Positions 17,104 through 27,400 of a stretch of DNA of 64,000 nt are shown one piece after another (the stretch's first letter is position 1; each line of letters opens with the position of its first letter). The notes below the pieces were generated by a model. It made no database searches and was not told where the DNA came from. It worked only from the letters and a program-made list of their open reading frames with translations. The translations under genes and the position numbers were made by a program. Origin of the DNA: Falcatimonas sp. MSJ-15 (GTDB lineage Bacteria; Bacillota; Clostridia; Lachnospirales; Lachnospiraceae); NCBI RefSeq assembly GCF_018918265.1, contig NZ_JAHLQC010000001.1:1-64000 (forward strand). Direction: 5' to 3'.

Positions 17104-18093
17104 ATGACAGTATTAGTATTAGGAGGAGCCGGATATATCGGTTCACACACAGTATATGCTTTAATTGAAAAAGGTGAAGATGTAGTAATTGTAGATAATC
17201 TTGAAACAGGACATATTGAGGCAGTGCATCCAAAAGCAAGATTTTACAAAGGTGATATAAGAGACAGAGCTTTTATAGACAGTGTATTTGAAAAAGAAAA
17301 AATAGATGCAGTAATTCATTTTGCAGCTAATTCACTTGTTGGTGAAAGTATGGTTAATCCATTAAAATATTATGATAATAACTTATGTGGAACAAAAGTA
17401 CTTCTTGAGAGTATGATAGCACATGATATTAAGAAGATTGTATTCTCATCAACAGCTGCAACTTATGGAGAACCAGAGAGAGTGCCAATTGTTGAAACAG
17501 ATCGTACAGAACCAACTAATACATATGGTGAGACAAAGCTTTCAATGGAAAAGATGTTTAAATGGACAGACAGAGCACATGGATTAAAATATGTTTCATT
17601 AAGATACTTCAACGCATGTGGTGCACATGAAAGTGGTGAGATTGGTGAAGCTCATACAACTGAGACACATCTTATTCCTCTTATCTTACAGGTACCACTT
17701 CATCAGAGAGAAGCTATCAATATCTTTGGTACAGATTATAATACTAAAGATGGTACATGTATAAGAGATTATATTCATGTAACAGACCTTGCACAGGCAC
17801 ATATTCTTGCAGTAAAATATCTTATGGAAGGCAATGACAGTAATATCTTCAACCTTGGTAATGGAGTTGGATTCACTGTAAAAGAAGTTATTGAAACAGC
17901 AAGAAAAGTAACTGGAGATCCTATTAAAGCAGTTGAATGTGAGAGAAGAGCAGGAGATCCTGCACAGCTTATCGCATCAAGTGAAAAAGCAAGAAAAGTA
18001 CTTGGATGGAATCCTGAACATGCAGATCTTGAAGAGATAATAGCATCAGCATGGAAATGGCATAAGACACATCCACATGGCTATGCAAAATAA
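17104..18093 (+). CDS. galE: UDP-glucose 4-epimerase
   Basis: GalE interconverts UDP-galactose and UDP-glucose. This is a 329-residue short-chain dehydrogenase fold with the NAD-binding GGAGYIGSH at residue ~7 and the catalytic Ser/Thr in SSTAATYGE. YGETK carries the Tyr-x-x-x-Lys pair. RYFNACGAH and DYIHVTDLA complete the GalE signature. AAGGAGG lies 6-7 bases before the ATG. It is the second gene of the gal operon and also has its own likely promoter. Confidence 0.97.
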   Translation: MTVLVLGGAGYIGSHTVYALIEKGEDVVIVDNLETGHIEAVHPKARFYKGDIRDRAFIDSVFEKEKIDAVIHFAANSLVGESMVNPLKYYDNNLCGTKVLLESMIAHDIKKIVFSSTAATYGEPERVPIVETDRTEPTNTYGETKLSMEKMFKWTDRAHGLKYVSLRYFNACGAHESGEIGEAHTTETHLIPLILQVPLHQREAINIFGTDYNTKDGTCIRDYIHVTDLAQAHILAVKYLMEGNDSNIFNLGNGVGFTVKEVIETARKVTGDPIKAVECERRAGDPAQLIASSEKARKVLGWNPEHADLEEIIASAWKWHKTHPHGYAK

Positions 18094-18117
18094 GATGCCG
18101 GAGGTCTTAAAAAGAAT

Positions 18118-19614
18118 ATGGTATATGACAGTATAAAAAAACTCGTTACTTATGGGCTTGAAAGTGGGCTCATAAGTAAGGATGATGTAATATATACAAC
18201 AAATATGCTTCTTGATCTGCTAGATCTTGATGAGTATGAAGAACCAATAGAAGAATATAGTAATGTAGATCTTGAGAGTACGTTAAAAGAACTTTTAGAT
18301 TATGCAGTTGCAGAAAATATAATAGAAGACAGTGTTGTATACAGAGATTTGTTTGATACAAAACTTATGAATACAATGGTAAAAAGACCATCAGAAGTAA
18401 TAAGAGAATTCAAAGAATTATATGAAGTATCACCTAAGATGGCAACTGATTTTTACTACAAATTCAGTCAGGATACAGATTATATAAGAAGATATAGAGT
18501 AAAAAAAGATTTGAAATGGGTTACTAAGACACCTTATGGTGATATAGATATCACGATTAATCTGTCAAAACCTGAAAAAGATCCAAAAGCAATAGCTGCA
18601 GCAAGAAATGCCAAACAGGCAGGATATCCAAAGTGTCTGCTTTGTAAACAGAATGAAGGATATAGAGGAAGAGTTAATCATCCGGCGAGAGAAAATCATA
18701 GAATAATTCCAATAAGAATTAATGATTCAGACTGGGGATTTCAATATTCGCCTTATGTATATTACAATGAACATTGCATAGTATTTAATGGTGAGCATAC
18801 ACCAATGAAGATAGAGAAGAATACATTTGTAAAACTTTTTGATTTTATCAAATTATTCCCACATTATTTTCTTGGATCTAATGCAGATTTACCAATTGTT
18901 GGTGGTTCAATACTTACACATGACCATTTTCAGGGTGGTAATTATGAATTTGCAATGGCAAAAGCACCAGTGCTTAAAGAATTTGTAATAAAAGGATATG
19001 AAGATGTTAAAGTTGGCATTGTAAAATGGCCATTATCTGTTATAAGAACAAGCTGTAGAGATGAAAAACGCCTTATAGAACTTGGAGCGTATATTCTTGA
19101 AAAGTGGCGGGAATATACAGATGAAGATGCATATATATATGCATATACAGATAATGAACCACATAATACAATAACACCAATTGCAAGAAAACGTGGAGAT
19201 ATGTATGAACTTGATTTGGCACTTCGTAATAATATAACAACTAAAGAGTGTCCGATGGGATTATATCATCCACATAATGAACTTCATCATATAAAAAAGG
19301 AAAATATTGGACTTATAGAAGTTATGGGTCTTGCAGTTCTTCCAAGTCGATTAAAAGAAGAAATGGAGATATTAAAAGACTATATTGTTAACAAAAAAGA
19401 TATAGAATCCAATGAAAAAATTGCAAAACATGCTGAATGGGTATATGAATTTTCTAAGAAGTATGATAGTATAAATTCAGAAAATGTGGAATCAATTTTA
19501 CGTGAGGAGATTGGATTGGTATTCCTTAAAGTATTAGAGGATGCAGGCGTATTCAAACAGACAGAGGAAGGAATTAGAGCTTTTACAAGATTTATAGAAT
19601 CTTTGAATAACTAA
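18118..19614 (+). CDS. galT: Galactose-1-phosphate uridylyltransferase, Firmicutes type
   Basis: GalT moves UMP from UDP-glucose to galactose 1-phosphate. At 498 residues it is the longer class II form found in Firmicutes, distinct from the ~350-residue enterobacterial form. Typical stretches are CLLCKQNEGYRGRVNHPAREN, YNEHCIVFNGEHTPM and GGSILTHDHFQGG, which carries the histidines of the active-site region. HNTITPIARKRG follows near residue 350. The ribosome binding site GGAGG (18100-18104) is slightly far, 13 bases from the ATG. It is the last gene of the gal operon, 24 bases after galE and ahead of a strong terminator. Confidence 0.96.
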   Translation: MVYDSIKKLVTYGLESGLISKDDVIYTTNMLLDLLDLDEYEEPIEEYSNVDLESTLKELLDYAVAENIIEDSVVYRDLFDTKLMNTMVKRPSEVIREFKELYEVSPKMATDFYYKFSQDTDYIRRYRVKKDLKWVTKTPYGDIDITINLSKPEKDPKAIAAARNAKQAGYPKCLLCKQNEGYRGRVNHPARENHRIIPIRINDSDWGFQYSPYVYYNEHCIVFNGEHTPMKIEKNTFVKLFDFIKLFPHYFLGSNADLPIVGGSILTHDHFQGGNYEFAMAKAPVLKEFVIKGYEDVKVGIVKWPLSVIRTSCRDEKRLIELGAYILEKWREYTDEDAYIYAYTDNEPHNTITPIARKRGDMYELDLALRNNITTKECPMGLYHPHNELHHIKKENIGLIEVMGLAVLPSRLKEEMEILKDYIVNKKDIESNEKIAKHAEWVYEFSKKYDSINSENVESILREEIGLVFLKVLEDAGVFKQTEEGIRAFTRFIESLNN

Positions 19615-19631
19615 TTATAGAATGTCAGTAG

Positions 19632-19677
19632 AGTATCTGCTGCGAAATATTAAGTATTCCGCAGCAGGTACTTTTTT
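19632..19677 (+). terminator. Terminator of the gal operon
   Basis: AGTATCTGCTGCG pairs with CGCAGCAGGTACT (one mismatch region) across an AT-rich loop, followed by TTTTTT. Confidence 0.9.
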
Positions 19678-19755
19678 AGTGCATAAATTTCAATAATTCA
19701 AAATATATTAAAAGAGAATATTAAAATATGAGGAAAATAAAGAGGAGAAGTAGGA

Positions 19756-21132
19756 ATGAACAAAGAATTACTAGACATTACGTCATCGCAAAAAGTTAAT
19801 CTGTATGCACAGATATTTTCAATAAAAAAATGCGTGACTAATGTTGCAACATCTGTGGTGCTTGACAGACATTTTGATTATGAGATGTTAAAAAAAGCAA
19901 TAGTTATGGCTGTTAACAGGTGTGAAGCAATGCGACTTAGATTTGTTAGAAAAAAAGGAAAGATAAAGCAGTATTTCATTGAACATGACGAACCAGAGAT
20001 TGGAATATGGGATTTTTATGGAATGACAGAAGAAAAGAGAGATAGAATAATATTTAAAGATGCTTCTAAAAAGCATAAATTGTTTGGAAAAAGACAGTTT
20101 AGAATCTATATTTATAGAGATATAGATGGCTTTGAAGGAATATATATGAATGTAAATCATATGATACAGGATTCATCAGGCATTATGATATTTTTTAAAG
20201 ACATACTTGATATATATGATGCACTTGCGACAGGAAATGATATGCCAAAGCCTATGTCATCATATAAAAGCATAATTATAAAAGAGTTACAGTATGAGAA
20301 TTCAAAACAGCAGGAAAAAGATTATGAATTCTGGAAGGAATATTGGGAAAAAGGAGAACCGATATTCACTGGAATTGATGGAAAGAAAAGACTTTTATTA
20401 GAACAAAAAAAGAAAAAGAATAATAATTACAGAGCAGCGTCAATATTGTCTTTGCTACATCCGGATACAGCAAGATGGATGCAGTATGCAGATGAAGATA
20501 AAACAGCAAAGTGGATGCAATTTTGCATAGATAATAATATATCATTTCAGTGCCTGGTGCTACTTGCAGTAAGATGTCATCTTAGTGCAGCTAATGATAG
20601 AGAAGAAGATGTAACTGTTAATCTTACAGCAGCAAGAAGAGCCACACTTACAGAGAAAAAATGTGGTGGTTCAAGAGTGCATTTTTTTCCATTTCGAACT
20701 ATCTTTTCAGAAGAGAAGGCAGCGATAGATGTGCTTAAGAACATAAAAGATGAACAGGCTGTATGCTTTAGACATTGTGAGCTTAATCCACTTGAGATAA
20801 GAAATATACGAGTGCCAATGTACAATATAACATCATCAGTTGCGTATGAAGATATATCTGTAACATATCAGCCATTACATATTGAACTTAATGGAACGAA
20901 AGCAAGGACGAGATGGCATCATAATGGAGCATCCTCTAATCCTATGTACCTTACAATTATGAATAATGAAGAAAAAGGTCTTGATTTTTATTATGAATAT
21001 CTTAAGTACAGATTTGATGAACAGACGGTTAGAAGATTAGCATTAAATATTGAAAATACAATGGATATGGTAGTAGATAATAAACAACTGACAATAGGAG
21101 AGATACTTGATATATTACAAGGGGAGAGCTGA
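19756..21132 (+). CDS. HxxxD acyltransferase / condensation-domain-like protein
   Basis: This 458-residue soluble protein has the two-lobed CoA-dependent acyltransferase fold used by NRPS condensation domains, wax-ester synthases and alcohol acetyltransferases. The catalytic motif is NHMIQDSSG, with H135 and D139 of HxxxD; the first His and last Gly of the NRPS-type HHxxxDG are not kept. It is the first gene of a compact operon with an acyl ligase, a carrier protein and a phosphopantetheinyl transferase, so the likely job is to transfer an acyl group from the carrier to an unknown acceptor. GAGGAG precedes the ATG at good spacing. The family is firm; substrate and product are unknown. Confidence 0.8.
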   Translation: MNKELLDITSSQKVNLYAQIFSIKKCVTNVATSVVLDRHFDYEMLKKAIVMAVNRCEAMRLRFVRKKGKIKQYFIEHDEPEIGIWDFYGMTEEKRDRIIFKDASKKHKLFGKRQFRIYIYRDIDGFEGIYMNVNHMIQDSSGIMIFFKDILDIYDALATGNDMPKPMSSYKSIIIKELQYENSKQQEKDYEFWKEYWEKGEPIFTGIDGKKRLLLEQKKKKNNNYRAASILSLLHPDTARWMQYADEDKTAKWMQFCIDNNISFQCLVLLAVRCHLSAANDREEDVTVNLTAARRATLTEKKCGGSRVHFFPFRTIFSEEKAAIDVLKNIKDEQAVCFRHCELNPLEIRNIRVPMYNITSSVAYEDISVTYQPLHIELNGTKARTRWHHNGASSNPMYLTIMNNEEKGLDFYYEYLKYRFDEQTVRRLALNIENTMDMVVDNKQLTIGEILDILQGES

Positions 21133-21134
21133 TA

Positions 21135-22883
21135 ATGGAAAAAAATAGATTTAACGATCTTACGATGCGAAAAGAGATACTCAGTTATGGACCGGTTGGT
21201 AATCTTAGAGATATAGTTGATAGCTGTGCCAATATGTATGGCAATAATATACTTTTTAGTGAGAAAAAGGATGGTATTATTATGTCATACGGAGCATTAA
21301 AACTTAAAGAAGATGTAGAAGCACTTGGAACAAAACTTATTGAGATGGGGATGAAAGATAGTCATATAGCAATTATTGGAGAAAACTCATATAACTGGGT
21401 AGTGTCTTTTTTTGCTGTAGCAGCCGGTTGTGGTGTTGCTGTACCAATAGATAAAGAACTTCCGGATGAAGAGATAATAAGGATGTTAAATAAAGGAGAT
21501 GTAGATGCGGTATTGTGTTCGAATACATACATACCTGTTATGATAAAACACTTTAAAGAGGTCAATAAGCTAAAGTGGGTTATAGGATTTGACAAAATTC
21601 CTGAAAAGGAAGGGTTCTACAATATAAAAACATTGATTAAAGATGGAAGAAAACTTGTGCGAAAAAAGAACCGGGATTATATTGATGCAGTTATAGATAA
21701 TGATGCATTGGCTGTTCTTATATTCACATCAGGAACAACAGGAGCGAACAAAGGTGTTATGCTGTCACATAAGAATCTTGCAACAACAGTTAATATAGTT
21801 GTACATGATATTGTAATTGGTGAGACTGCAATGTCAATTTTGCCACTTCATCATACATATGAGTTAGGGTGCACGTTGCTTGGTGGAATGTATCTTGGAA
21901 CAAGAATATATTTTAATGATAGTCTTAAATATCTTATGAGTAATATGGAATTATATAGACCACAGGTTATGTGTATGGTACCACTCTTTCTTGAGACTAT
22001 ATATAAAGGAATATGGCAGGAGAGTGAGAGACTTGAACTAAAACGTTATCTAAAACAAGGATTATTAGTAAGCAGATGTCTTAGCAAAGTTGGAATTGAT
22101 GTAAGGCGTAAATTCTTCAAGCCAGTCCTTGCAAAGTTTGGTGGAAGAGTAGAACGAATAATATGTGGAGGAGCACCGATAAGAGAAGACATAGCAAGAG
22201 GACTTAGTGAATTTGGAATAAATATTACTAATGGATTTGGAATTACTGAATGTGCACCACTTATTGCAATTAATCAAAATGTAGCAAAAGATCCAAAAAC
22301 AGTTGGAAAAGCTGTATATGGTGTAGACGTAAGAATAGATGAAGCTGATAGCACAGGATGTGGCGAGATTGTAGTAAAAGGCGATAATGTAATGATTGGA
22401 TATTATAAAGACGAAGAATCTACAAAGATGTCTTTTACTAAGGATGGATATTTTAAAACTGGTGATTATGGAATGATTGATAGAAACGGAAGAATAACTA
22501 TTACCGGAAGAAAGAAGAATCTTATAATTCTTGAAAATGGTAAAAATGTATATCCTGAAGAGATTGAAAATGAGATACTTACATCAGTTCCATATGTTAA
22601 AGAGGTAATTGTATATGCAGAGAATGCCGGTGCAGATGAAAGAGGTATAATAGCTGCAAAAATGGTATTTGATCAGGAATACATAAGTCAGAATGATATT
22701 AATGATGCTGATATGCTTATACATGAAGATATTAAGAGAGTTAATAAAAAGTTACCATCATATAAGCATATACATCATATAGATATAAGCCAGAATGAAT
22801 TTGTAAAGACAACAACAAGAAAAATAAAACGAAAAGCATCGCTTGAAGCTGATAGAAAGGAAGAAGTAAAGAATGTTGGATAG
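21135..22883 (+). CDS. AMP-forming acyl-CoA/acyl-ACP ligase
   Basis: This 582-residue ANL-superfamily adenylating enzyme has the phosphate loop TSGTTGANKG at 198-207. GFGITECAP (the A5-like motif), YFKTGDYG, and ITGRKKNLI (hinge) follow. The C-terminal catalytic Lys lies in TTTRKIKR near residue 566. The sequence looks more like long-chain fatty-acid ligases than amino-acid adenylation domains. It starts 2 bases after the upstream gene and overlaps the carrier-protein gene by 11 bases, so it probably activates an acid and loads that carrier. The acyl specificity is inference. Confidence 0.88.
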   Translation: MEKNRFNDLTMRKEILSYGPVGNLRDIVDSCANMYGNNILFSEKKDGIIMSYGALKLKEDVEALGTKLIEMGMKDSHIAIIGENSYNWVVSFFAVAAGCGVAVPIDKELPDEEIIRMLNKGDVDAVLCSNTYIPVMIKHFKEVNKLKWVIGFDKIPEKEGFYNIKTLIKDGRKLVRKKNRDYIDAVIDNDALAVLIFTSGTTGANKGVMLSHKNLATTVNIVVHDIVIGETAMSILPLHHTYELGCTLLGGMYLGTRIYFNDSLKYLMSNMELYRPQVMCMVPLFLETIYKGIWQESERLELKRYLKQGLLVSRCLSKVGIDVRRKFFKPVLAKFGGRVERIICGGAPIREDIARGLSEFGINITNGFGITECAPLIAINQNVAKDPKTVGKAVYGVDVRIDEADSTGCGEIVVKGDNVMIGYYKDEESTKMSFTKDGYFKTGDYGMIDRNGRITITGRKKNLIILENGKNVYPEEIENEILTSVPYVKEVIVYAENAGADERGIIAAKMVFDQEYISQNDINDADMLIHEDIKRVNKKLPSYKHIHHIDISQNEFVKTTTRKIKRKASLEADRKEEVKNVG

Positions 22884-23100
22884 AATTAAACAGGTAATAC
22901 TTGAATATGTGGAGATTGAAGAATCAAAGATCAATGAAGATACTAATCTTATTGAAGATTTGGGACTTAATTCCTATGATCTTATGAGTCTTGCAGGGGC
23001 TATGGAAGAAGAATTTGACATAGAGATCTCAGATAGAGATGTTACTAATATTGTAACTGTAGGTGATCTGATGGAGTATATTGAAGAACATGATTATTAA
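22873..23100 (+). CDS. Acyl/peptidyl carrier protein
   Basis: This 75-residue acidic helical protein has the pantetheine-attachment motif GLNSYDLMSL. The modified Ser sits near residue 34, and Asn stands where most ACPs have Asp. Helix I (residues 3-12) and the acidic helix III region are normal for the family. It overlaps the ligase by 11 bases and the phosphopantetheinyl transferase by about 11, so its activating enzyme is made alongside it. A dedicated carrier for this operon, separate from fatty-acid AcpP, is the simplest reading. Confidence 0.92.
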   Translation: MLDRIKQVILEYVEIEESKINEDTNLIEDLGLNSYDLMSLAGAMEEEFDIEISDRDVTNIVTVGDLMEYIEEHDY

Positions 23101-23716
23101 ATCTAAAATATGTGTTGTAAAACATGCAAGAAGAGCTAATGTCACAAGAAGTGAATATCATGAGATGCAAAGAAAAATTGCAAGAGATATATTACAGAGG
23201 GAACTTTTAGAATATGGTATTGATTACAGTAACGAAGAAATACTTACAAACAGCTATGGAAAACCATATTTTGCAGTGCATAAAGATGTTCATTATAATG
23301 TCAGTAATTGTAACGGAGCAGTTGCAGTATGCATATCTAGAAGTGAAATAGGAATTGATATAGAAGATATCAAATTATTCAGGTTAGGTGTGGCAGATAG
23401 AATATGTACTGTTGACGAGAAAAAATATATAGTTAGTAAGGATTGCTCTAATGAAAGTTTTTTTAGAATATGGACATTAAAAGAAGCATATATGAAAGCT
23501 ATAGGAATGGGTTTTGCTTATTCACCACAGAAAGTATCTTTTGAAATTGATAATAATAATATAAAAATGGTCTCTGAAAATGAGCAAAATGCGACTATAA
23601 GACAGATTAAGTTAACAGGAGGATATATACTTAGTTATTGCAGCCTTAATAATAGTGACGAAGAACTTATGATAGAAGTGATAGGAGGAAACTATGGAGA
23701 GTTTTATAAGTTTTAA
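23090..23716 (+). CDS. 4'-phosphopantetheinyl transferase, Sfp type
   Basis: This enzyme adds the phosphopantetheine arm from CoA to carrier proteins. The 208-residue length is that of the two-lobed Sfp/Gsp group. The magnesium-binding GIDIEDI and the WTLKEAYMKAIGMG motif are both present, as is an early YGKPYF. The ATG at 23090 is chosen; a TTG at 23081 would add three residues. It overlaps the carrier-protein gene, which is almost certainly its substrate. A local Sfp-type enzyme usually marks a secondary-metabolite pathway rather than primary fatty-acid synthesis. Confidence 0.92.
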   Translation: MIIKSKICVVKHARRANVTRSEYHEMQRKIARDILQRELLEYGIDYSNEEILTNSYGKPYFAVHKDVHYNVSNCNGAVAVCISRSEIGIDIEDIKLFRLGVADRICTVDEKKYIVSKDCSNESFFRIWTLKEAYMKAIGMGFAYSPQKVSFEIDNNNIKMVSENEQNATIRQIKLTGGYILSYCSLNNSDEELMIEVIGGNYGEFYKF

Positions 23717-24398
23717 TGAAGTCTATAAGAGATATAAGATGGGAGAAGTTATAATAACAGCAGCTAATGGAGTGACTTTTAATGTTGAAAAAGGAGAATT
23801 TGCAATAGTAGTAGGAAGCAGTGGTGCAGGTAAGACAACTGTACTTAATATACTAGGCGGCATAGATAAGAGTGATGGTGGCAGTTTTTATGTAGACGGA
23901 AAAGAGATTAGTTCATTGTCAGAGAAAGAACTTATTGCATATAGAAGACATGATATAGGATTTGTATTTCAATTCTATAACCTTGTTCCTAATCTTACAG
24001 CAAGAGAGAATGTAGAATTGTCATCACAGATATGTGATAATCCTATGCCGGTGGAAGAAGCACTAAAGGCAGTTGGACTTGAAGATAGAATGGATAATTT
24101 CCCATCGCAGTTATCTGGAGGAGAGCAGCAAAGAGTATCTATAGCAAGAGCACTTGCAAAGAGACCGAAGTTATTATTGTGTGATGAGCCAACAGGTGCG
24201 CTTGATTACAATACAGGTAAGAAAGTATTAAAACTTTTGCAGGATACATGTAAGAAGGAAGGAATGACAGTTGTACTTATTACGCATAACTCAATGATAA
24301 CACCAATGGCAGACAGAGTAATAAGGATGCGTAATAGTAAAGTTGAAAGTATAGAGATAAATGATAATCCATTGCCTGTTGACGAGATTGAATGGTAA
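23694..24398 (+). CDS. ABC transporter ATPase, MacB/LolD type
   Basis: This 234-residue ATPase has Walker A GSSGAGKTT, a Q-loop in FVFQFYNLVP, the ABC signature LSGGEQQRVSIARAL, Walker B LLLCDEPTGALD and the switch His in LITHN. The signature and length place it with the MacB/FtsE/LolD lipoprotein and peptide export group. It overlaps the phosphopantetheinyl transferase gene by 23 bases, with AGGAGG inside that gene. Its partner is the large permease at 24426. Export of the operon's product is inference from context. Confidence 0.95.
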   Translation: MESFISFNEVYKRYKMGEVIITAANGVTFNVEKGEFAIVVGSSGAGKTTVLNILGGIDKSDGGSFYVDGKEISSLSEKELIAYRRHDIGFVFQFYNLVPNLTARENVELSSQICDNPMPVEEALKAVGLEDRMDNFPSQLSGGEQQRVSIARALAKRPKLLLCDEPTGALDYNTGKKVLKLLQDTCKKEGMTVVLITHNSMITPMADRVIRMRNSKVESIEINDNPLPVDEIEW

Positions 24399-24425
24399 TT
24401 AAATAGGAAGGGCAGAATAAGTAGA

Positions 24426-27400
24426 ATGAAAAGTGCATTAAAAAAAGATCTGTTTAGAGAAATACGACGTACAAAAAACAGATTCATTTCCATTATGATT
24501 ATAATTGCCATGGGTGCCGGATTTTTTGCAGGAGTAAAAGCAACAGCACCCGGGATGGAAAAAACAGCTGAAGAATATTTTGAAAAAACAAAGCTTATGG
24601 ACTTTAAAATACTCTCCACATTTGGTTTTGATGATGATGATATAAAAGAGATAAAGGCTATAGAAGGTGTAGCAGAAGTTATGCCTGGATATTCAATAGA
24701 TCTTTTGGTTGATGATGGTAAAAAAGTTAAAGTAGTTAAAGCATTGTCACTTGGAAAAGAAGATAATGAGGAATATGCTGACATGAATGATGTTGTGCTA
24801 AAAGAAGGAAGAATGCCACGGTCAGCTAATGAATGTCTGGCAGAAGAAAGTTCATCATATAATATTGGTGATATTATAAAAGCTAATGACATGAGTGGAG
24901 ATACAGTTGTATCAGATGTTCTTACAGACAAAGAATTCACAATAGTTGGTAAGATAACATCACCAATGTATGTATATTATGATCATGGAACGAGTTCAGT
25001 TGGCGATGGTTCGATTGATACATATATATATATTCCATATACTGATTTTACATATAGCAGATATACAGAAGTATATGTAAGAATAGATAATAGTGACTTA
25101 TATGGAGCTTATACAAAAGAATATGAAGAGGCACTTACACCGGTAGCAGATGATATAGTAGCACTTGGAGAAGATAGATATAATATCTTTTATAATAATA
25201 CAATGGCTCAGATAGAAGAAGCACAGAAAAAACTTGATACAGAGAGTGAAGCTGCAGATGTAAAGCTTGACGGAGCAAAAGAAGAATTAGAAAATGCAAG
25301 AACAGATATAACAGCAGCAGTTGAAAAACTGGCTAAAGGACAGGCGGAATATGATTCTAAATATGCTATGACAAAAGAACAATTTGAAGAAGCTGACAAA
25401 CAGATAGCAGATACCAAAAAAATGCTTAAAGATAGTGAAGAAAAATTGCAATCAGCAAATAGAGAATATGAAGCAGGAAAAAAAGCGTATGAAGATGAGA
25501 TAGCAGCAGCCAGACAAAAACTAGATGAAGGATGGCAGGAGTATAATGCAGGTATACTGAATCTTAGCACTTCGATCGAACAGATAAGTAGTGGACAGGC
25601 ACAATATGATGAAGGACAGGCACAATATAATCAGGGCGAAGCGGACTATGCTTCAGGTGTTACACAGCTTGAGGTAGCTAAAGTGACAGCAGATGAAGCA
25701 CAAAGACAGATTGATATAGCACTAGCAGCAAGAGATGCACTTTTAAAATATATACCTTATGACAGTATGCCTGATTATATGAAACAGCAGGTGGATGAAT
25801 TCAATAGGCAGATTGAACAAGGACAAAAGCAGTTAGAAGATGGCAGAAATAAGATTGCTTCAAAGGAAGCTGAACTTGCTGCGGCGAGACAAACTCTTGA
25901 CAATGCAAAGGCAGAACTTGAACAGTCGAAGAGTCAGCTTGATGATGCAAGAGCACAGATTGATAGTGCAAGAGTAACGTTAGAGAATGCAAAGACAGAA
26001 CTTGATAGTGGTGAAGCAGAGTTTGCAGCAAAATCTGAGGAAGGAAAACAAAAGCTTGATGCAGCATATAGTGAGATACAGAATGGACAAAATGAACTGA
26101 ATAATGGATATGCGCAGTTAGAAGCAGCAGAAAAGACACTTGCAGATAAGAAAAAAGAAGCGAATATTGAATTTGACGCAGCTAAGGAAGAGATAGAAGA
26201 AGGACAAAAACAGATTGACGATGCTAAAAAAGAATTGTCCGAAGGCGAAAAAGAATATAATAAAGCAGTAACAGATGCTGAAAGTCAGATAAAAGATGGT
26301 GCTGAGAGAATACAGAATGCTAGAAATCAGGTTGGAGATCTTTCATCAGGTGTATGGTATGCATTTACAAGAGAAGATAACCCTGGATATAGTAATCTTG
26401 TGTCAGATACTAATAGAATTGATGCTATAGCAGCAGTATTTCCTGTATTTTTCTTCGTTGTAGCAGCACTTGTATGTCTTACTACAATGAGCAGAATGGT
26501 AGAAGAACAAAGAGGACAGATGGGAACTCTAAAAGCACTTGGCTATTCACAGAAACAGATTGCGTTCAAATATTTTGCTTATGCAACAATAGCAGGAGCA
26601 ATAGGATGTATAATAGGAATCGCTATAGGACTTGTGTCACTTCCCAAAATCATATTTAGTGCATATTCAATGATGTACAGACTACCGGCACTTAAGATGG
26701 TAATACCATGGAAGAGCGTAGTAGTAGCGATAATATTATCGCTTGTAAGTACATCAGTAGTGACACTTGTAACTTGTCATAGAGAACTTAAAGAAGAAGC
26801 AGCAGTGCTTATGAGACCTAAATCACCTAAAGCAGGAAAGAGAATTCTGTTAGAGAGAATAAGACCAATATGGAGCAGAATGAAGTTCTCACATAAAGTT
26901 ACAGCACGTAACCTATTCAGATATAAAGCCAGAATGCTTATGACAGTATTTGGAATAGCAGGCTGTAGTGCACTTATTGTTGCAGGTTTTGGACTTCAGG
27001 ACTCCATTGAAGTTATAATAACTAAACAGTTTAAAGAGATATCTACCTATGATGCAATAGTATCATTAAAAATAACAGGTGATATGAATGATTTTGATGA
27101 TCTTAATAAATCAATGTTAGCTAATGATGAGATAGAATCAGTTATGTTTACAAGGCAGGAAGAGATACAGGCATATAGTGATGCTATAGATAATGGAATA
27201 GCAACATATTTAGTTGTTCCACAGACAAAAGAACTTTTCAAAGATTATCTGCACCTTCATAAACGTGGCGAGACAAGAGAATATGAACTTTCTGATGATG
27301 GAGTTATAATTACAGAAAAACTTGCAGCAGAATTAGGACTTGAAGTTGGAGATAATATAGAATTTGAGTATGGTGATATGACTTGTGCAGCAAAGATTGA